From: Halobacillus litoralis
GTDB taxonomy: Bacteria; Bacillota; Bacilli; Bacillales; Halobacillaceae
Length of the DNA: 64,000 nt
NCBI RefSeq assembly: GCF_020524025.1
Contig: NZ_JAIVKN010000002.1
Location: 930,001-994,000 of the forward strand
Direction: 5' to 3'
Both the position numbers and the translations under genes were made by a program. The notes beneath the pieces were generated by a model that saw only the letters and a list, made by a program, of their open reading frames with translations, was not told the origin of the DNA and made no database searches. Positions 43,270-53,159 of this stretch are shown here, piece by piece. The stretch's first letter is position 1. Each line of letters starts with the position of its first letter.

Positions 43270-44631
43270 CTACGCAGGCGGAACATCGGCATCGGTGTAA
43301 CGATGATCCAAGTCCACGAATTTGTTGTATTCTTTCACAAAGGCAAGCTCCACGTTACCGACCGGACCGTTACGCTGCTTGGCAATAATGATTTCAATGA
43401 TGTTTTGGTTTTCTGATTCCTGATCATAATAGTCATCACGATAAAGGAAGCCGACAATATCCGCATCCTGCTCAATGGAACCCGACTCACGCAGGTCCGA
43501 CATCATCGGGCGCTTATCCTGACGGGACTCTACTCCACGGGACAACTGAGACAGGGCGATCAGCGGTACATTTAACTCACGTGCCAGACCTTTCAAGGAA
43601 CGGGAGATCTCAGATACTTCCTGCTGACGGTTCTCCTTAGAGTTCGCACTTCCCTGAATGAGCTGCAGGTAGTCAATCAGGATCATTCCAAGGCCGTGCT
43701 CCTGAGCGAGGCGGCGGCATTTAGAACGAATCTCACTCACGCGGACACCCGGCGTGTCGTCAATATAGATGCCGGCATTGGATAAGCTACCCATCGCCAT
43801 CGTCAGTTTATTCCAGTCTTCTGTTTCTAAATGACCCGTTCTTAACCTCTGGGCATCGATATTCCCCTCTGCACACAGCATACGGGAGACAAGCTGGTCT
43901 GCTCCCATCTCCAAGCTGAAGATCGCCACGTTCTCATCCGTATGAACAGCAACGTTTTGAGCGATATTCAACGCAAACGCTGTCTTACCCATGGAAGGAC
44001 GGGCGGCGATGATAATTAAATCATTTCGTTGGAAACCAGATGTGATATGGTCGAGGTCACGATACCCAGTCGGGATCCCGGTCGTGTTTCCATCGTTATG
44101 ATGCAGCTGCTCGATGTTATCATACACATCAATCAGAACATCTTTAATGCTTTTGAAGGCACTGGAATTCTTACGTTGGGATACTTCAAGGATATCTTTC
44201 TCCGCTGCGTTAAGGACATCCTCTAAATCCTCTTCCTCAGAATAACCCGTCGTTACAATGTTGGTAGCTGTTCGGATCAGGCTTCTCAACGTCGACTTTT
44301 CACTAACGATACTCGTATAGTAGGAGATATTGGCAGCTGTCGGAACAGAATTTGCAATATCGGTTAAATAGGAAACCCCGCCGACTTCTTCCAATACTTT
44401 ATTATTGGAGAGAGCCGTGGTGACCGTAACCAAATCAATCGGCTCGCCTTTATCTGAAAGCGTGAGCATCACCTCAAAAATACGCTGGTGACTCGCTCGG
44501 TAAAAATCTTCGGGTAGCAAATATTCTGCGGCTGTAGACATCGCTTCAGGTTCTAAAAAGACCGCACCGAGAACCGCCTGTTCGGCTTCTATATTATGGG
44601 GCGGGGTACGATCATTCCACATTTCACTCAC
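43270..44631 (-). CDS. dnaC: Replicative DNA helicase (DnaB family; DnaC of Bacillus)
   Basis: The housekeeping hexameric helicase, 453 residues from GTG 44631, which lies 8 nt after GAGGAGG; upstream in-frame ATGs have no ribosome site. N-terminal DnaB domain begins DRTPPHNIEAEQAVLGAVF; the motor domain carries ARPSMGKTAFALN, MILIDYLQLIQG, LSQLSRGVESRQDKRP and DLRESGSIEQDADI. No intein is present. It is the last gene downstream of gdpP-rplI. A second, phage-type relative is at 3971-5254. Confidence 0.97.
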   Translation of the reverse strand: MSEMWNDRTPPHNIEAEQAVLGAVFLEPEAMSTAAEYLLPEDFYRASHQRIFEVMLTLSDKGEPIDLVTVTTALSNNKVLEEVGGVSYLTDIANSVPTAANISYYTSIVSEKSTLRSLIRTATNIVTTGYSEEEDLEDVLNAAEKDILEVSQRKNSSAFKSIKDVLIDVYDNIEQLHHNDGNTTGIPTGYRDLDHITSGFQRNDLIIIAARPSMGKTAFALNIAQNVAVHTDENVAIFSLEMGADQLVSRMLCAEGNIDAQRLRTGHLETEDWNKLTMAMGSLSNAGIYIDDTPGVRVSEIRSKCRRLAQEHGLGMILIDYLQLIQGSANSKENRQQEVSEISRSLKGLARELNVPLIALSQLSRGVESRQDKRPMMSDLRESGSIEQDADIVGFLYRDDYYDQESENQNIIEIIIAKQRNGPVGNVELAFVKEYNKFVDLDHRYTDADVPPA

Positions 44632-44717
44632 TAGCTTTTCCTCCTCTAAATCTATAAACACTTCAATGACTGCCATATTCATAAGCTTTTACAGCTAAGC
44701 AGGGGCAGTCAAAATAG

Positions 44718-44755
44718 AAGCGCCCAAGAAATCCATGGCGATGGACTGGGCGCTT
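44718..44755 (-). terminator. Hairpin terminator after rplI
   Basis: AAGCGCCCA / TGGGCGCTT with an inner TCCAT/ATGGA stem; the T-run on the minus strand is weak (TTCTATTTTG), so some readthrough into dnaC is likely. Confidence 0.65.
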
Positions 44756-44768
44756 GATGATCGTGCAC

Positions 44769-45215
44769 TTACTTCTCTTCGATATGGACACGGATCGTAC
44801 CTGTTACTTCAGGGTGAAGTTTTACCGGTACATTGCTGTATCCTAACGTACGGATCGGGTCATCAAGCTCGATCTTACGTTTATCAATCTTGATCTGGTG
44901 ATCTTTTTTCAGCTGTTCGGCAATCTGCTTACTTGTAATGGAACCGAAAAGACGGCCATTGTCACCAGATTTAGCTGATAGTTTCACTTCCAGGTTCGCA
45001 AGTGTTTCTTTCAACTGCTTCGCTTCTTCTACTTCTTCCTGTGCTTTCTGCTCCTGCTTGGCATCTTTCGCTTTTTGAGCCTGCACGTTTCCTTTAGTGG
45101 CTTCTACAGCCAGGTTATTTTTAAGCAGGTAGTTGCGGGCATAGCCGTCATTGACTTCTTTAATCTCGCCCTTTTTCCCTTTTCCTTTTACATCCGCTTT
45201 AAATATTACTCTCAT
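44769..45215 (-). CDS. rplI: 50S ribosomal protein L9
   Basis: A 148-residue protein of normal L9 length. The N-terminal domain ([30 protein letters not shown]) carries the L9 signature, a long charged helix spans about 40-75 and the C-terminal RNA-binding domain follows ([14 protein letters not shown]). Its ATG overlaps the gdpP stop by 4 nt. Confidence 0.98.
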   Translation of the reverse strand: MRVIFKADVKGKGKKGEIKEVNDGYARNYLLKNNLAVEATKGNVQAQKAKDAKQEQKAQEEVEEAKQLKETLANLEVKLSAKSGDNGRLFGSITSKQIAEQLKKDHQIKIDKRKIELDDPIRTLGYSNVPVKLHPEVTGTIRVHIEEK

Positions 45216-47185
45216 TCTGTGTCTCCCCCTTCAAAATATTCATCAATAATATCTTGCAGCAACGCGCGCGCATCTTCAATCGTTGTGTCTTCTAGCTGGG
45301 TGGCCGCATTCGTTAAGTGGCCGCCGCCGTTCATCTTCTCCATGATGACCTGAACGTTGATATCACCGAGAGAACGTGCGCTGATTCCAATCCTTCCGTC
45401 TTTACGCTCGGAAATGACAAATGAGGATACAATTCCGCTCATCGTAAGCAGGGTATCCGCGGCCTGGGCAATGATGACCGGGCCGTATGTTTCTCCGTGA
45501 TCTCCTGATGAAATGGCGATTCCGTCCCGGTAGACAGATGCCCGTTCAATCAATTTACTCCTGCGTATATAGACATCCAGGTCTTCTTTCATAAACTTCT
45601 GTACTTGTACGGTATCGGCTCCTTTTGACCGTAAGTAGGAGGCCGCATCAAAGGTCCTTGACCCCGTTCGTAACGTAAAGCTTTTCGTATCGACGATAAT
45701 CCCGGCAAGCAGCGCTGTCGATTCCAGCATCGATAGTTTCAGTTTCTTCGGCTGATACTCGAGAAGTTCTGTCACTAGTTCGGCTGTAGAAGACGCGTAT
45801 GGCTCCATGTAAACGAGCGTCGGATCAGCTATGAATTCTTCCGCTCTACGGTGGTGATCGATGACAACGACATGTTCGGTCTTCGACAACAATTTCTCCT
45901 CAATGACCATCGATGGTTTGTGGGTATCCACGACAACCAGCAGCGTATCATTTGTCACCATTTCCATTGCATCCTCCGGCGGGATGAAATAATGCCAGAG
46001 ATCTTCATCTTTCTCAATTTCTTCAACCATGCGTTGAACACCCGTATCAATATCATCCGGATCCAGCACAATGGCTGCTTTTTTATCGTTGGCCTGGGCA
46101 ATCTTCAGAATACCAATCGACGCACCCACAGAATCCATGTCCGGGGACTTGTGTCCCATGATCAGCACTTTTTCACTTTCCTGAACCAATTCTTTCATCG
46201 CATGGGAGATGACACGGGCACGGACTCTTGTACGTTTCTCCATCGGGTTTGTTTTCCCGCCGTAGAACCGGACTTTACCAGAGTCATCCTTGATCGCTAC
46301 CTGATCTCCCCCACGGCCTAAAGCTAGATCGAGGCTGGACTGAGACAACTCCCCTAATTCTGGAAGACTGACAGGACCGACGCCGATACCAAAACTCAAA
46401 GTCAGCGGTACATTTTGATCGGTAATCAATTCGCGGACATCATCAAGAATCTCAAACTTGGCTTTTTCCAAGGTGTAGAGAATCTCCTGATTCATGACCG
46501 CCATAAACCGCTCTTGAGACGTACGCTTCAAGTAGATGCCGTAGTCGCCCGCCCATTTATTTAAAATAGACGTAACCTGGGAATTGATATGGCTTTTGGC
46601 TGTATCATCCATTCCCTGTGTAATTTCTTCATAGTTATCCAGAAAGATAATGGAAAGGACGGTCTGCTCACTTTGATAAAGATTATGAATCTCTGTCTGC
46701 TTCGTACGATCAAAGAGATAAAGCAGACGCTCTTTACTTTTAATGACCGTTTGAAATTTATAACCGTCAACGGTAATCCAAACCTCACCCTGTTCATCTT
46801 TCACTGACGGAATCAATTGGTCGGACAACTTCTTCAACGATTCTCCGACAATCGTATCCTCATCTGTAAATTGATTCATATAAGGGTTTGCCCATTCAAT
46901 CATATAGTTCTCACTATAAAGGATGATTCCAATAGGCATTTCCAGTAATGCCTCTTCCCCCACTTTTTTCACGCGATAGGAGAGGGTGGAGATATATTCT
47001 TCTGTTTCATTAATCATGTTCTGTTCTGTACGGACACTATAGAATATAGATGCTGCCAGAAAGAGCGTCATCATAAGTCCAAGCATCCATTGATAGTACC
47101 AGATAAACGAAAGCAGAATTAAAGAGATCAAATAAATGATCCATAAATGTCCGCTCATTGTCGATTTTTTAAAGAAATTTGGCAT
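45212..47185 (-). CDS. gdpP: Cyclic-di-AMP phosphodiesterase GdpP
   Basis: A 657-residue membrane enzyme that hydrolyses c-di-AMP and so affects wall, potassium and osmotic balance. Two N-terminal membrane helices (about 13-50), a PAS-like domain (about 80-150), a degenerate GGDEF domain (about 170-300, lacking the GGDEF motif) and DHH/DHHA1 catalytic domains with HKSPDMD 345-351 and DHHR 443-446 are in the standard order. It is coupled to rplI and preceded by yybS. Confidence 0.96.
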   Translation of the reverse strand: MPNFFKKSTMSGHLWIIYLISLILLSFIWYYQWMLGLMMTLFLAASIFYSVRTEQNMINETEEYISTLSYRVKKVGEEALLEMPIGIILYSENYMIEWANPYMNQFTDEDTIVGESLKKLSDQLIPSVKDEQGEVWITVDGYKFQTVIKSKERLLYLFDRTKQTEIHNLYQSEQTVLSIIFLDNYEEITQGMDDTAKSHINSQVTSILNKWAGDYGIYLKRTSQERFMAVMNQEILYTLEKAKFEILDDVRELITDQNVPLTLSFGIGVGPVSLPELGELSQSSLDLALGRGGDQVAIKDDSGKVRFYGGKTNPMEKRTRVRARVISHAMKELVQESEKVLIMGHKSPDMDSVGASIGILKIAQANDKKAAIVLDPDDIDTGVQRMVEEIEKDEDLWHYFIPPEDAMEMVTNDTLLVVVDTHKPSMVIEEKLLSKTEHVVVIDHHRRAEEFIADPTLVYMEPYASSTAELVTELLEYQPKKLKLSMLESTALLAGIIVDTKSFTLRTGSRTFDAASYLRSKGADTVQVQKFMKEDLDVYIRRSKLIERASVYRDGIAISSGDHGETYGPVIIAQAADTLLTMSGIVSSFVISERKDGRIGISARSLGDINVQVIMEKMNGGGHLTNAATQLEDTTIEDARALLQDIIDEYFEGGDTE

Positions 47186-47214
47186 TACATTCAGCTCCTA
47201 CCGTCTTCTCCGAG

Positions 47215-48168
47215 CTAACTTTCCTTCTTCTGAGCAATCCGATCCCTTAATGGGAATCCTGTATCAATTATACCTAAGATTCTTACAAGATACAGTAGGA
47301 TTCCAGGAAGAAGTAACGAAAAAACAACGACTAAAATCGGAATTGCTTTCGACCAGTTTTTCACGGACGCATAATAAAAAACAAACGAAAAACCTTGAAT
47401 AACAAGAAGCGTTCCAGTCACAATCATCACGTTGATGGCTGCGAGGTATAACAAACCCTGGCCGTCACCAGCTGCCATATTTAAAATCATAGAAAGTAAG
47501 TAATACCACAATATGGAAGTCGGCAAACGGAACTGGTTGAATTTCGTGAAGGAAAAGGATTTATTTTCAATCCGGTTGATCAATTTATACGAAAGCCACT
47601 GACTGACAAAAGCAAAAATAACACCAGTCATCACGAGAATACTTGGAATTAAATCAGGAAGGAAAGCTACAAATTCCCGTAACTCCTCAATTCTAGCTTC
47701 CATTTGATCGGCCTGCCCAAGCATCGAGAAGATTCCTTCAGACATAGCAAAGGATTGATCAAAGGCTTTCATCACTTCATCTGCGAGATTGACACCCATG
47801 ACCATCTGTATAAGTAAATACGTACTTAAAAGAGAGAAGATAAAGCCAATGGAACCAATCGCGAGCGTTTCATAAGGGGATCTTTTTTCATTTAACGTAC
47901 CGCCTAAGGCTATACCTCCGACACCCGCAAGCAGTGTGAACGGCAGCGCAACAATATTTGCAAATAATATAGTGAAGACCGTTGCACTAATAAACATGAG
48001 AAGGCCGGATTTCCAACCATGACGGTAACTATATAAAACAAACGGAACGGGTAATACGAGTAGCAAAAGGGAGCCGACAATCCCGGGCATGAAAATAATT
48101 ACCAATAACAATAGCAGATATATGCCGGTCATTAAAGCCCCTTCGGTTAATCTTTTTGTGTTGTTCAT
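47215..48168 (-). CDS. yybS: YybS-type DUF2232 membrane protein
   Basis: A 317-residue protein with eight or so hydrophobic segments, GSLLLLVLPVPFVLYSYRHGWKSGLLM near residues 31-57 and a C-terminal half of helices, fitting DUF2232. The family lies upstream of gdpP throughout Bacillaceae; function is unknown. Spacing to gdpP is 29 bp. Confidence 0.88.
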   Translation of the reverse strand: MNNTKRLTEGALMTGIYLLLLLVIIFMPGIVGSLLLLVLPVPFVLYSYRHGWKSGLLMFISATVFTILFANIVALPFTLLAGVGGIALGGTLNEKRSPYETLAIGSIGFIFSLLSTYLLIQMVMGVNLADEVMKAFDQSFAMSEGIFSMLGQADQMEARIEELREFVAFLPDLIPSILVMTGVIFAFVSQWLSYKLINRIENKSFSFTKFNQFRLPTSILWYYLLSMILNMAAGDGQGLLYLAAINVMIVTGTLLVIQGFSFVFYYASVKNWSKAIPILVVVFSLLLPGILLYLVRILGIIDTGFPLRDRIAQKKES

Positions 48169-48333
48169 GATCTGTAAAGCACCTCTATTTCTCTGCGTCT
48201 AACCCTAACCACCCTATTTTAACATACTCCTCCCATTGTCTTCTCCCCTCAGCCTCCAAATCCCTGTCGGTCATTTTGGTGATTTTTACCGATTTTTGTT
48301 ATGATAAATGAAATTCGAGTGAGGAGGGCAATT

Positions 48334-49155
48334 ATGCGGACAGACTACCATGTGCATATGGCGGAAACCGGAAACTTAGATGTCGACTACCTACGAACGT
48401 ACATAAACAAAGCTAAGGAAGAGGGCATTCAGGAACTAGGCATTTCAGAACACGCCTACTTCTTTCAGGAAACGAGACCTATTCTTTCTAATCCATGGGT
48501 GGAAAATCGAAGGACGCTTGATTTCGATACCTATCAAAAAATGTTCGATGAGGCGCGTGAAGAAGGATTGCAGATAAAAATGGGTGTGGAAATGGACTAT
48601 ATGCCGGGAAAAGAAAAAGAGATGGAAGCGTTCATCTCCGCCCACCCCTTTGATTACGTGATTGGGTCTGTCCATTGGATTGATGATTGGGGCATTGATC
48701 TTGCCATTTACCGTGATGAATACGAGAAGAGGGACTTAAAGGAAGTCTACCGACAGTACTTTGACCGTGTCGTTACACTTGCCGAGTCCGGCCTTTTCGA
48801 CTTTGTGGGCCACATTGACGTCATTAAAGTGTTTGGCTACCGCCCCGAAGACCGGGATTTTCTTAACGAGCAGTACCGGCGTGCTGTTAAGGCTCTTGCT
48901 AAAACAAACACTTGTATTGAAATCAGCACAGCTGGATTAAGGAAACCTGTAGGCGAATTGTATCCGGATCCTGATCTGCTCCGCTTATGCAAGGAGGAAG
49001 GCGTCGGAATCGTTCTCTGTTCTGATGCTCATAAACCCGATCACATTGGCTACCGTTACGACAAAGCCATTGAACTGGCTAAATCAGCCGGGTATACCCA
49101 TGTCCACACCTTCTCGAATAGAGAAGCTTCGATCCATCCGATAGAGGAAGAGTAA
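48334..49155 (+). CDS. hisJ: PHP-domain phosphatase, histidinol-phosphatase HisJ type
   Basis: A 273-residue PHP-family metal phosphatase starting at ATG 48334 after GAGGAGGG. Metal ligands are visible: DYHVH at 4-8, GISEHAYF near 36-43, GSVHWIDDW near 105-113, FVGHIDV and the C-terminal CSDAHKPDHIG. HisJ-like proteins dephosphorylate L-histidinol phosphate. No other his gene is nearby, so a general PHP phosphatase role remains possible. Linked to a NUDIX gene by a single base. Confidence 0.87.
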   Translation: MRTDYHVHMAETGNLDVDYLRTYINKAKEEGIQELGISEHAYFFQETRPILSNPWVENRRTLDFDTYQKMFDEAREEGLQIKMGVEMDYMPGKEKEMEAFISAHPFDYVIGSVHWIDDWGIDLAIYRDEYEKRDLKEVYRQYFDRVVTLAESGLFDFVGHIDVIKVFGYRPEDRDFLNEQYRRAVKALAKTNTCIEISTAGLRKPVGELYPDPDLLRLCKEEGVGIVLCSDAHKPDHIGYRYDKAIELAKSAGYTHVHTFSNREASIHPIEEE

Positions 49156-49156
49156 G

Positions 49157-49693
49157 ATGAGGTTATTGGATAAGCAGTTAGGGATGGACTCATCTGAAAA
49201 AGCAGGGTACCCGGTTAAACAAAGGACAGCCGTCAGGGCTGTCCTTATTCAAGACGGAAAAATCCTTATGGTGAAATCGAACCGTGGCGATTACAAACTG
49301 CCCGGCGGGGGCGTGGAAGAAGAAAGTACAGAGGAAGCTCTCATACGTGAAATAGCAGAAGAAACCGGATTTCTTAACTGCACCGTACATGAGTACCTGG
49401 GCGGGGTGGTAGAAAGACATATCGATATCTATGACGCTTCGTTTGTATTTGAAATGACTTCTCACTATTATCTTTGCGAGTGGTATGGGGACAAAGGTTC
49501 TCAGCAGCTGGAAGAGTATGAAGCAGAGGAAGAGTACACGCCTGTATGGGTCGATGTAAACGAAGCTGTTTCAGAAAATGAACGTGTCCTTTCTCAATCC
49601 GAACAAACGCCATGGATTACGAGGGAAAATTATGTGCTGGCTGAATTAAGAGATAGTTCTCTTTTTCAAGAGGCTCTTAAACCTACCTATTGA
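49157..49693 (+). CDS. NUDIX hydrolase
   Basis: A 178-residue NUDIX protein. VRAVLIQDGKILMVKSNRGDYKLPGGGVEEEST leads into the NUDIX box, whose catalytic helix reads REIAEETGF (near residues 64-72). The N-terminal 20 residues and the acidic C-terminus (EEYEAEEEY) are extra. Its ATG follows the hisJ stop by one base and uses the GAGGAAGAG in the hisJ end as ribosome site, so the two are co-translated. Substrate unknown. Confidence 0.88.
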   Translation: MRLLDKQLGMDSSEKAGYPVKQRTAVRAVLIQDGKILMVKSNRGDYKLPGGGVEEESTEEALIREIAEETGFLNCTVHEYLGGVVERHIDIYDASFVFEMTSHYYLCEWYGDKGSQQLEEYEAEEEYTPVWVDVNEAVSENERVLSQSEQTPWITRENYVLAELRDSSLFQEALKPTY

Positions 49694-49807
49694 TTTCATT
49701 TCATCCGTAAGACCTGCTTTCACGTACCGTGAACTGATTTTTCTGAAACGAAAAGACTAATGATTCGTATGTAAGGGAGAAGCAGCTTTCACCTGGAGGT
49801 GTTTACG

Positions 49808-50002
49808 ATTTTCTTTATTTTTACGATTCTTTTTGGGTTATGCCTCTTATTTTTCCCCTTACAAGGAATCAAGAATATTAAAACGGAGAAAACAAGTTAC
49901 AAAGTCATCCGGCTTGTTTTCCTAGGATTAGCTCTTATCCTCATCACAGCAGGTGTTATTGACTTATTTAGCTTTATCAACAACCCGGAAGATTACTTGT
50001 GA
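49808..50002 (+). CDS. Small two-helix membrane protein; probable AUU start
   Basis: About 64 residues: hydrophobic helix (about 2-18), a basic loop (KNIKTEKTSYKVIR) and a second helix (about 37-55), ending in NNPEDYL. Function unknown. No ATG lies in frame. GGAGG at 49795-49799 is followed after 8 nt by ATT (49808-49810), the same layout as the AUC/AUA starts of 23898-24074 and 25654-25824. The in-frame GTG at 49799 is part of the Shine-Dalgarno sequence itself. A perfect terminator follows the stop, supporting a real gene. Confidence 0.55.
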   Translation: MFFIFTILFGLCLLFFPLQGIKNIKTEKTSYKVIRLVFLGLALILITAGVIDLFSFINNPEDYL

Positions 50003-50033
50003 TGAGGTAAATAAGTGCAACTTGAAAAATATT

Positions 50034-50070
50034 AAAAAAGCGCAGCGTCCAACAGACGCTGCGCTTTTTT
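50034..50070 (+). terminator. Bidirectional intrinsic terminator
   Basis: AAAAAAGCGCAGCGTC / GACGCTGCGCTTTTTT, perfectly complementary, between the two-helix protein gene and serA. Confidence 0.95.
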
Positions 50071-50147
50071 CATTCGTTTTAATAACTAATCGGTGCTCCT
50101 GGTCCAACAGGAATACCTAAGGACCTTATTACACTCTGTAAAACTAC

Positions 50148-51731
50148 TTATAACGTAAGATACTGGACCTGGTTGATTTCCTCAATAGCTGCCAAACGCT
50201 CAGCACTTTCCTCTTCAACCTCTTTATCCACCGTCAACACCATCACAGCTTCTCCACCTTCGTTCGTACGGCCAACCTGCATCGTTGCAATGTTTACCTG
50301 TTGTTCAGCAAGCAGACTTCCCACTCTGCCGATTGCACCAGGCTGGTCGGTATGGCGGATGACAATCAAATGGCCATCCGGAATCACATCAATAGAATAT
50401 TGATCCAACTGAACGATACGTGCTCCGAGGCCATTTAATAGTGTCCCGGCAACGCTTCGTTTCTCCTGATCCGTTTCGATCTCGACGGTAATGAGGTTGG
50501 TAAACCCTTTGGTACGTGTCGACTTTTGTTCATTAATCGTGATTCCCTTGTCAGAAGCTGTTTTAAATGCGTTGACGTCGTTAACACGGCTGCCAAGGTG
50601 ACGGCTTAAGATCCCTTTTACAGAAATCCTGGTCAAAGGCATCGTATCCACGTCAAGCAGCTCCCCGCTGTAATAAACATTTACTCGTTCCAATGTCCCT
50701 TCCGTTATACGGGAAAGGAAAGTGCCAAGGCGTTCAGAAAGTTTGAAGTATGGAGACAGCTTCTCCATCATTTCAGAAGACACAGACGGCAGATTGACAG
50801 GATTCTTCACCGTTCCGCCTCTCAGCATTTCCAACACATCAAAGCTGACATCTGTCGCAACATTCTCCTGTGCTTCAATCGTGCTTGCTCCCAGGTGAGG
50901 CGTAGCAATGACTTCTGAAAGAGAAAGCAGCGGGTGCTCTGTAGCCGGTTCTTCTTCAAACACATCTAAAGCCGCTCCAGCTATTTTTCCAGATTGGATC
51001 GCTTCGTAAAGCGCATTTTCTTCAACGATTCCTCCGCGGGCACAGTTTAAAATGCGGGCTCCCGTTTTCATCATGGCTATAGCATCTTCATTAATTAAAT
51101 GCTTCGTTTTTTCTATAAGCGGGGTATGAACCGTTAGAAAGTCTGCCTGCTGAAGCACTTCTTCCAAGGAACCATGGGTCACGCCGGCTTTTTTCGCTTT
51201 TTCTTCATTTAAGAAAGGGTCAAAAGCGACTACTTTCATCCGGTGGCCCTGAGCTCGCTGGGCTACTTCACGACCGATCCGGCCAAAGCCGACAATTCCT
51301 AAGACTTTATCCTTCAGCTCCACCCCTACAAATTTCTTACGCTCCCACTTTTTCTGCTTCAACTGATGGTAGGCCTGCGGGATGTTCCGGGCAAGGGACA
51401 TCAGCATCGCCATCGTATGTTCCGCTGTAGAAATGGTATTCCCATCCGGTGCATTGACAACAACAATTCCGTTCTCTGTTGCTGCATCCAGGTCGATATT
51501 GTCGACACCCACTCCCGCACGTCCGATGATCTTCAGATGAGGGGCGTGTTCAATGACTTCTCTCGTCACCTGCGTCTGACTCCTTACAATTAAGGCTTCC
51601 GCAGAACCAACCGCTTCCAAAAGCTGTTCATGAGAAAGAGACGAATCTTGAATCGTTTCGATATCTTCTGCTTCTAATAACGGTCGAATCCCATCTTCAC
51701 TTAATGGATCACTAATTAATACACGATGCAT
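50148..51731 (-). CDS. serA: D-3-phosphoglycerate dehydrogenase
   Basis: A 527-residue enzyme that oxidises 3-phosphoglycerate to 3-phosphohydroxypyruvate, first step of serine synthesis. GRAGVGVDNIDLDAA lies near 71-85, the NAD-binding GIVGFGRIGREVA near 145-157 and catalytic HTPL / HLGAST blocks after it. The long form is present, with an intervening ASB domain and a C-terminal ACT domain (about 450-527) for serine feedback. It is 2 bp from the upstream aminotransferase gene. Confidence 0.96.
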   Translation of the reverse strand: MHRVLISDPLSEDGIRPLLEAEDIETIQDSSLSHEQLLEAVGSAEALIVRSQTQVTREVIEHAPHLKIIGRAGVGVDNIDLDAATENGIVVVNAPDGNTISTAEHTMAMLMSLARNIPQAYHQLKQKKWERKKFVGVELKDKVLGIVGFGRIGREVAQRAQGHRMKVVAFDPFLNEEKAKKAGVTHGSLEEVLQQADFLTVHTPLIEKTKHLINEDAIAMMKTGARILNCARGGIVEENALYEAIQSGKIAGAALDVFEEEPATEHPLLSLSEVIATPHLGASTIEAQENVATDVSFDVLEMLRGGTVKNPVNLPSVSSEMMEKLSPYFKLSERLGTFLSRITEGTLERVNVYYSGELLDVDTMPLTRISVKGILSRHLGSRVNDVNAFKTASDKGITINEQKSTRTKGFTNLITVEIETDQEKRSVAGTLLNGLGARIVQLDQYSIDVIPDGHLIVIRHTDQPGAIGRVGSLLAEQQVNIATMQVGRTNEGGEAVMVLTVDKEVEEESAERLAAIEEINQVQYLTL

Positions 51732-51733
51732 CG

Positions 51734-52894
51734 TTAATCCTCCCTCGTATGTTTCAAGTACGCAGCCTGAGCAGCAGCCACCCCGGCTCCCGGTGTGAAC
51801 TCATGCCCCAGGCGCTTTAAGACAATTTCAATAATGCTGATGTACTGCAGTACATTCGCCGGTCGACAGTACCCCATGTGACCAATTCTGAAAATCTGAC
51901 CTTTCATATGTTTCTGTCCACCCGCTAAAATCAGACCGAATTCTTCCTTGGCCACTTTCCTGAACTGCTCCGCTTCAAACGTCTCCGGTTTAATGGATGT
52001 AACGGTGGAAGAAGCATCTTCATCAGATACAAGCAGGGGCAGATTGAGTGCGCGTGCTGCCTCTCTCGTCATCTCTTTCATTACCAGGTGGCGGTGATAG
52101 ACGTTCTCCAGACCTTCCTCTTCGACGAGATGAAGCATCTGCTGTAAGCCAAACAATAAGGACAAAGCAGGTGTGAAAGGGGTCTGGCCTGCCTGCAGCT
52201 GTTTTCTATATACGTTCAGATCCAAATAAAAGCGGGGCCTTGGATTTTGTTCAATGACAGGCCATACCTCTTCTCGAACCGCTACGAATGCAAGTCCTGG
52301 AGGAAGCATCATCGCTTTTTGAGATCCTGTTACTAAGATATCGATTCCAGAGCCATCCATGTCCAATTCCGCTCCTCCAATGGAGGATACGCCGTCAACG
52401 ATGACTAAAGCAGAACTCATTTCCTTCACACGCTCCGCTGCCTTTTCTATCGGGTGCATGACCCCTGTAGATGTTTCGCAATGAGTCAAAAAGACGGCCT
52501 TCACATTGGAGTTTTCCCGTAAAGCTCGTTCTACCTGATCGACTTCAACAGCTTCTCCCCAAGGGACATCTATACGTGTAACGTTCAATTCGTACGTTTC
52601 ACATATCTGGGCAAAACGGTCTCCAAAAGCACCGGCTACAACAACGAGAACGTCATCTCCTGGCTGCGTGACGTTAACAACCGCGGACTCCAATGCAGAT
52701 GTACCGCTTCCTGTAACAACAAGAACGTCTCCGGATGTTCCGAAAACAGGTTTTAACCGTGGAGCAATATCATTCATCAATTCTTTACATTTCTCACCGC
52801 GGTGGCCGATCATCGGTTGATTCATACTTCTTTCAACACTTGGTGGTATCGGAGTGGGCCCCGGGGTGTGAAGTAAATCCCATTCACGCTTCAT
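51734..52894 (-). CDS. Class V aminotransferase, probable phosphoserine/alanine-glyoxylate type
   Basis: A 386-residue fold-type I PLP enzyme of the alanine-glyoxylate/serine-pyruvate group (start LHTPGPTPIPPSVERSM; GTSALESAVVN near 65-75; HCETSTGVMHP; PLP lysine in VTGSQKAMMLPPGL near 190-203). It forms a two-gene operon with serA, so it probably makes phosphoserine, standing in for classical SerC. In other bacteria similar proteins act on glyoxylate or purine breakdown products; the serA linkage argues against that. Confidence 0.85.
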   Translation of the reverse strand: MKREWDLLHTPGPTPIPPSVERSMNQPMIGHRGEKCKELMNDIAPRLKPVFGTSGDVLVVTGSGTSALESAVVNVTQPGDDVLVVVAGAFGDRFAQICETYELNVTRIDVPWGEAVEVDQVERALRENSNVKAVFLTHCETSTGVMHPIEKAAERVKEMSSALVIVDGVSSIGGAELDMDGSGIDILVTGSQKAMMLPPGLAFVAVREEVWPVIEQNPRPRFYLDLNVYRKQLQAGQTPFTPALSLLFGLQQMLHLVEEEGLENVYHRHLVMKEMTREAARALNLPLLVSDEDASSTVTSIKPETFEAEQFRKVAKEEFGLILAGGQKHMKGQIFRIGHMGYCRPANVLQYISIIEIVLKRLGHEFTPGAGVAAAQAAYLKHTRED

Positions 52895-52976
52895 ATCGAC
52901 TAGAACCTCCTCTAAATGGCTATCTTTTCATCTCATCGACGCTTTCATACGTTAGATTAAGAAATGATATTCTATA

Positions 52977-53004
52977 ATCCTATCAAAAGCACATCCAATG
53001 TCAA
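52977..53004 (-). promoter_or_regulatory. Promoter of the aminotransferase-serA operon
   Basis: Minus strand TTGACA (53004-52999), 16-nt spacer and TAGGAT (52982-52977). A 12-bp palindrome TAGAATATTCTA (53011-53022) lies just upstream and may bind a regulator. Confidence 0.6.
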
Positions 53005-53083
53005 TCTAATTAGAATATTCTATTTATCGCCTGCTGTCTCATATATGCCGGGGACTTTGTCCTATTTTATCGAAAAAATTATT

Positions 53084-53112
53084 TTGATTTTTCTCATATT
53101 TATCTGTATAAT
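53084..53112 (+). promoter_or_regulatory. Promoter of the oligopeptide-binding protein gene
   Basis: TTGATT (53084-53089), 17-nt spacer, perfect TATAAT (53107-53112). Confidence 0.8.
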
Positions 53113-53159
53113 TCGGAAATGTAATTATTTTTAGAAAATTTGGAATAGGGGGAATCAAT

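Noticed and set aside
52895-53159. T-box or serine-responsive leader upstream of the aminotransferase-serA operon
   Set aside because: The gap between the promoter and the start codon is too short, and no T-box sequence or terminator stem is visible.
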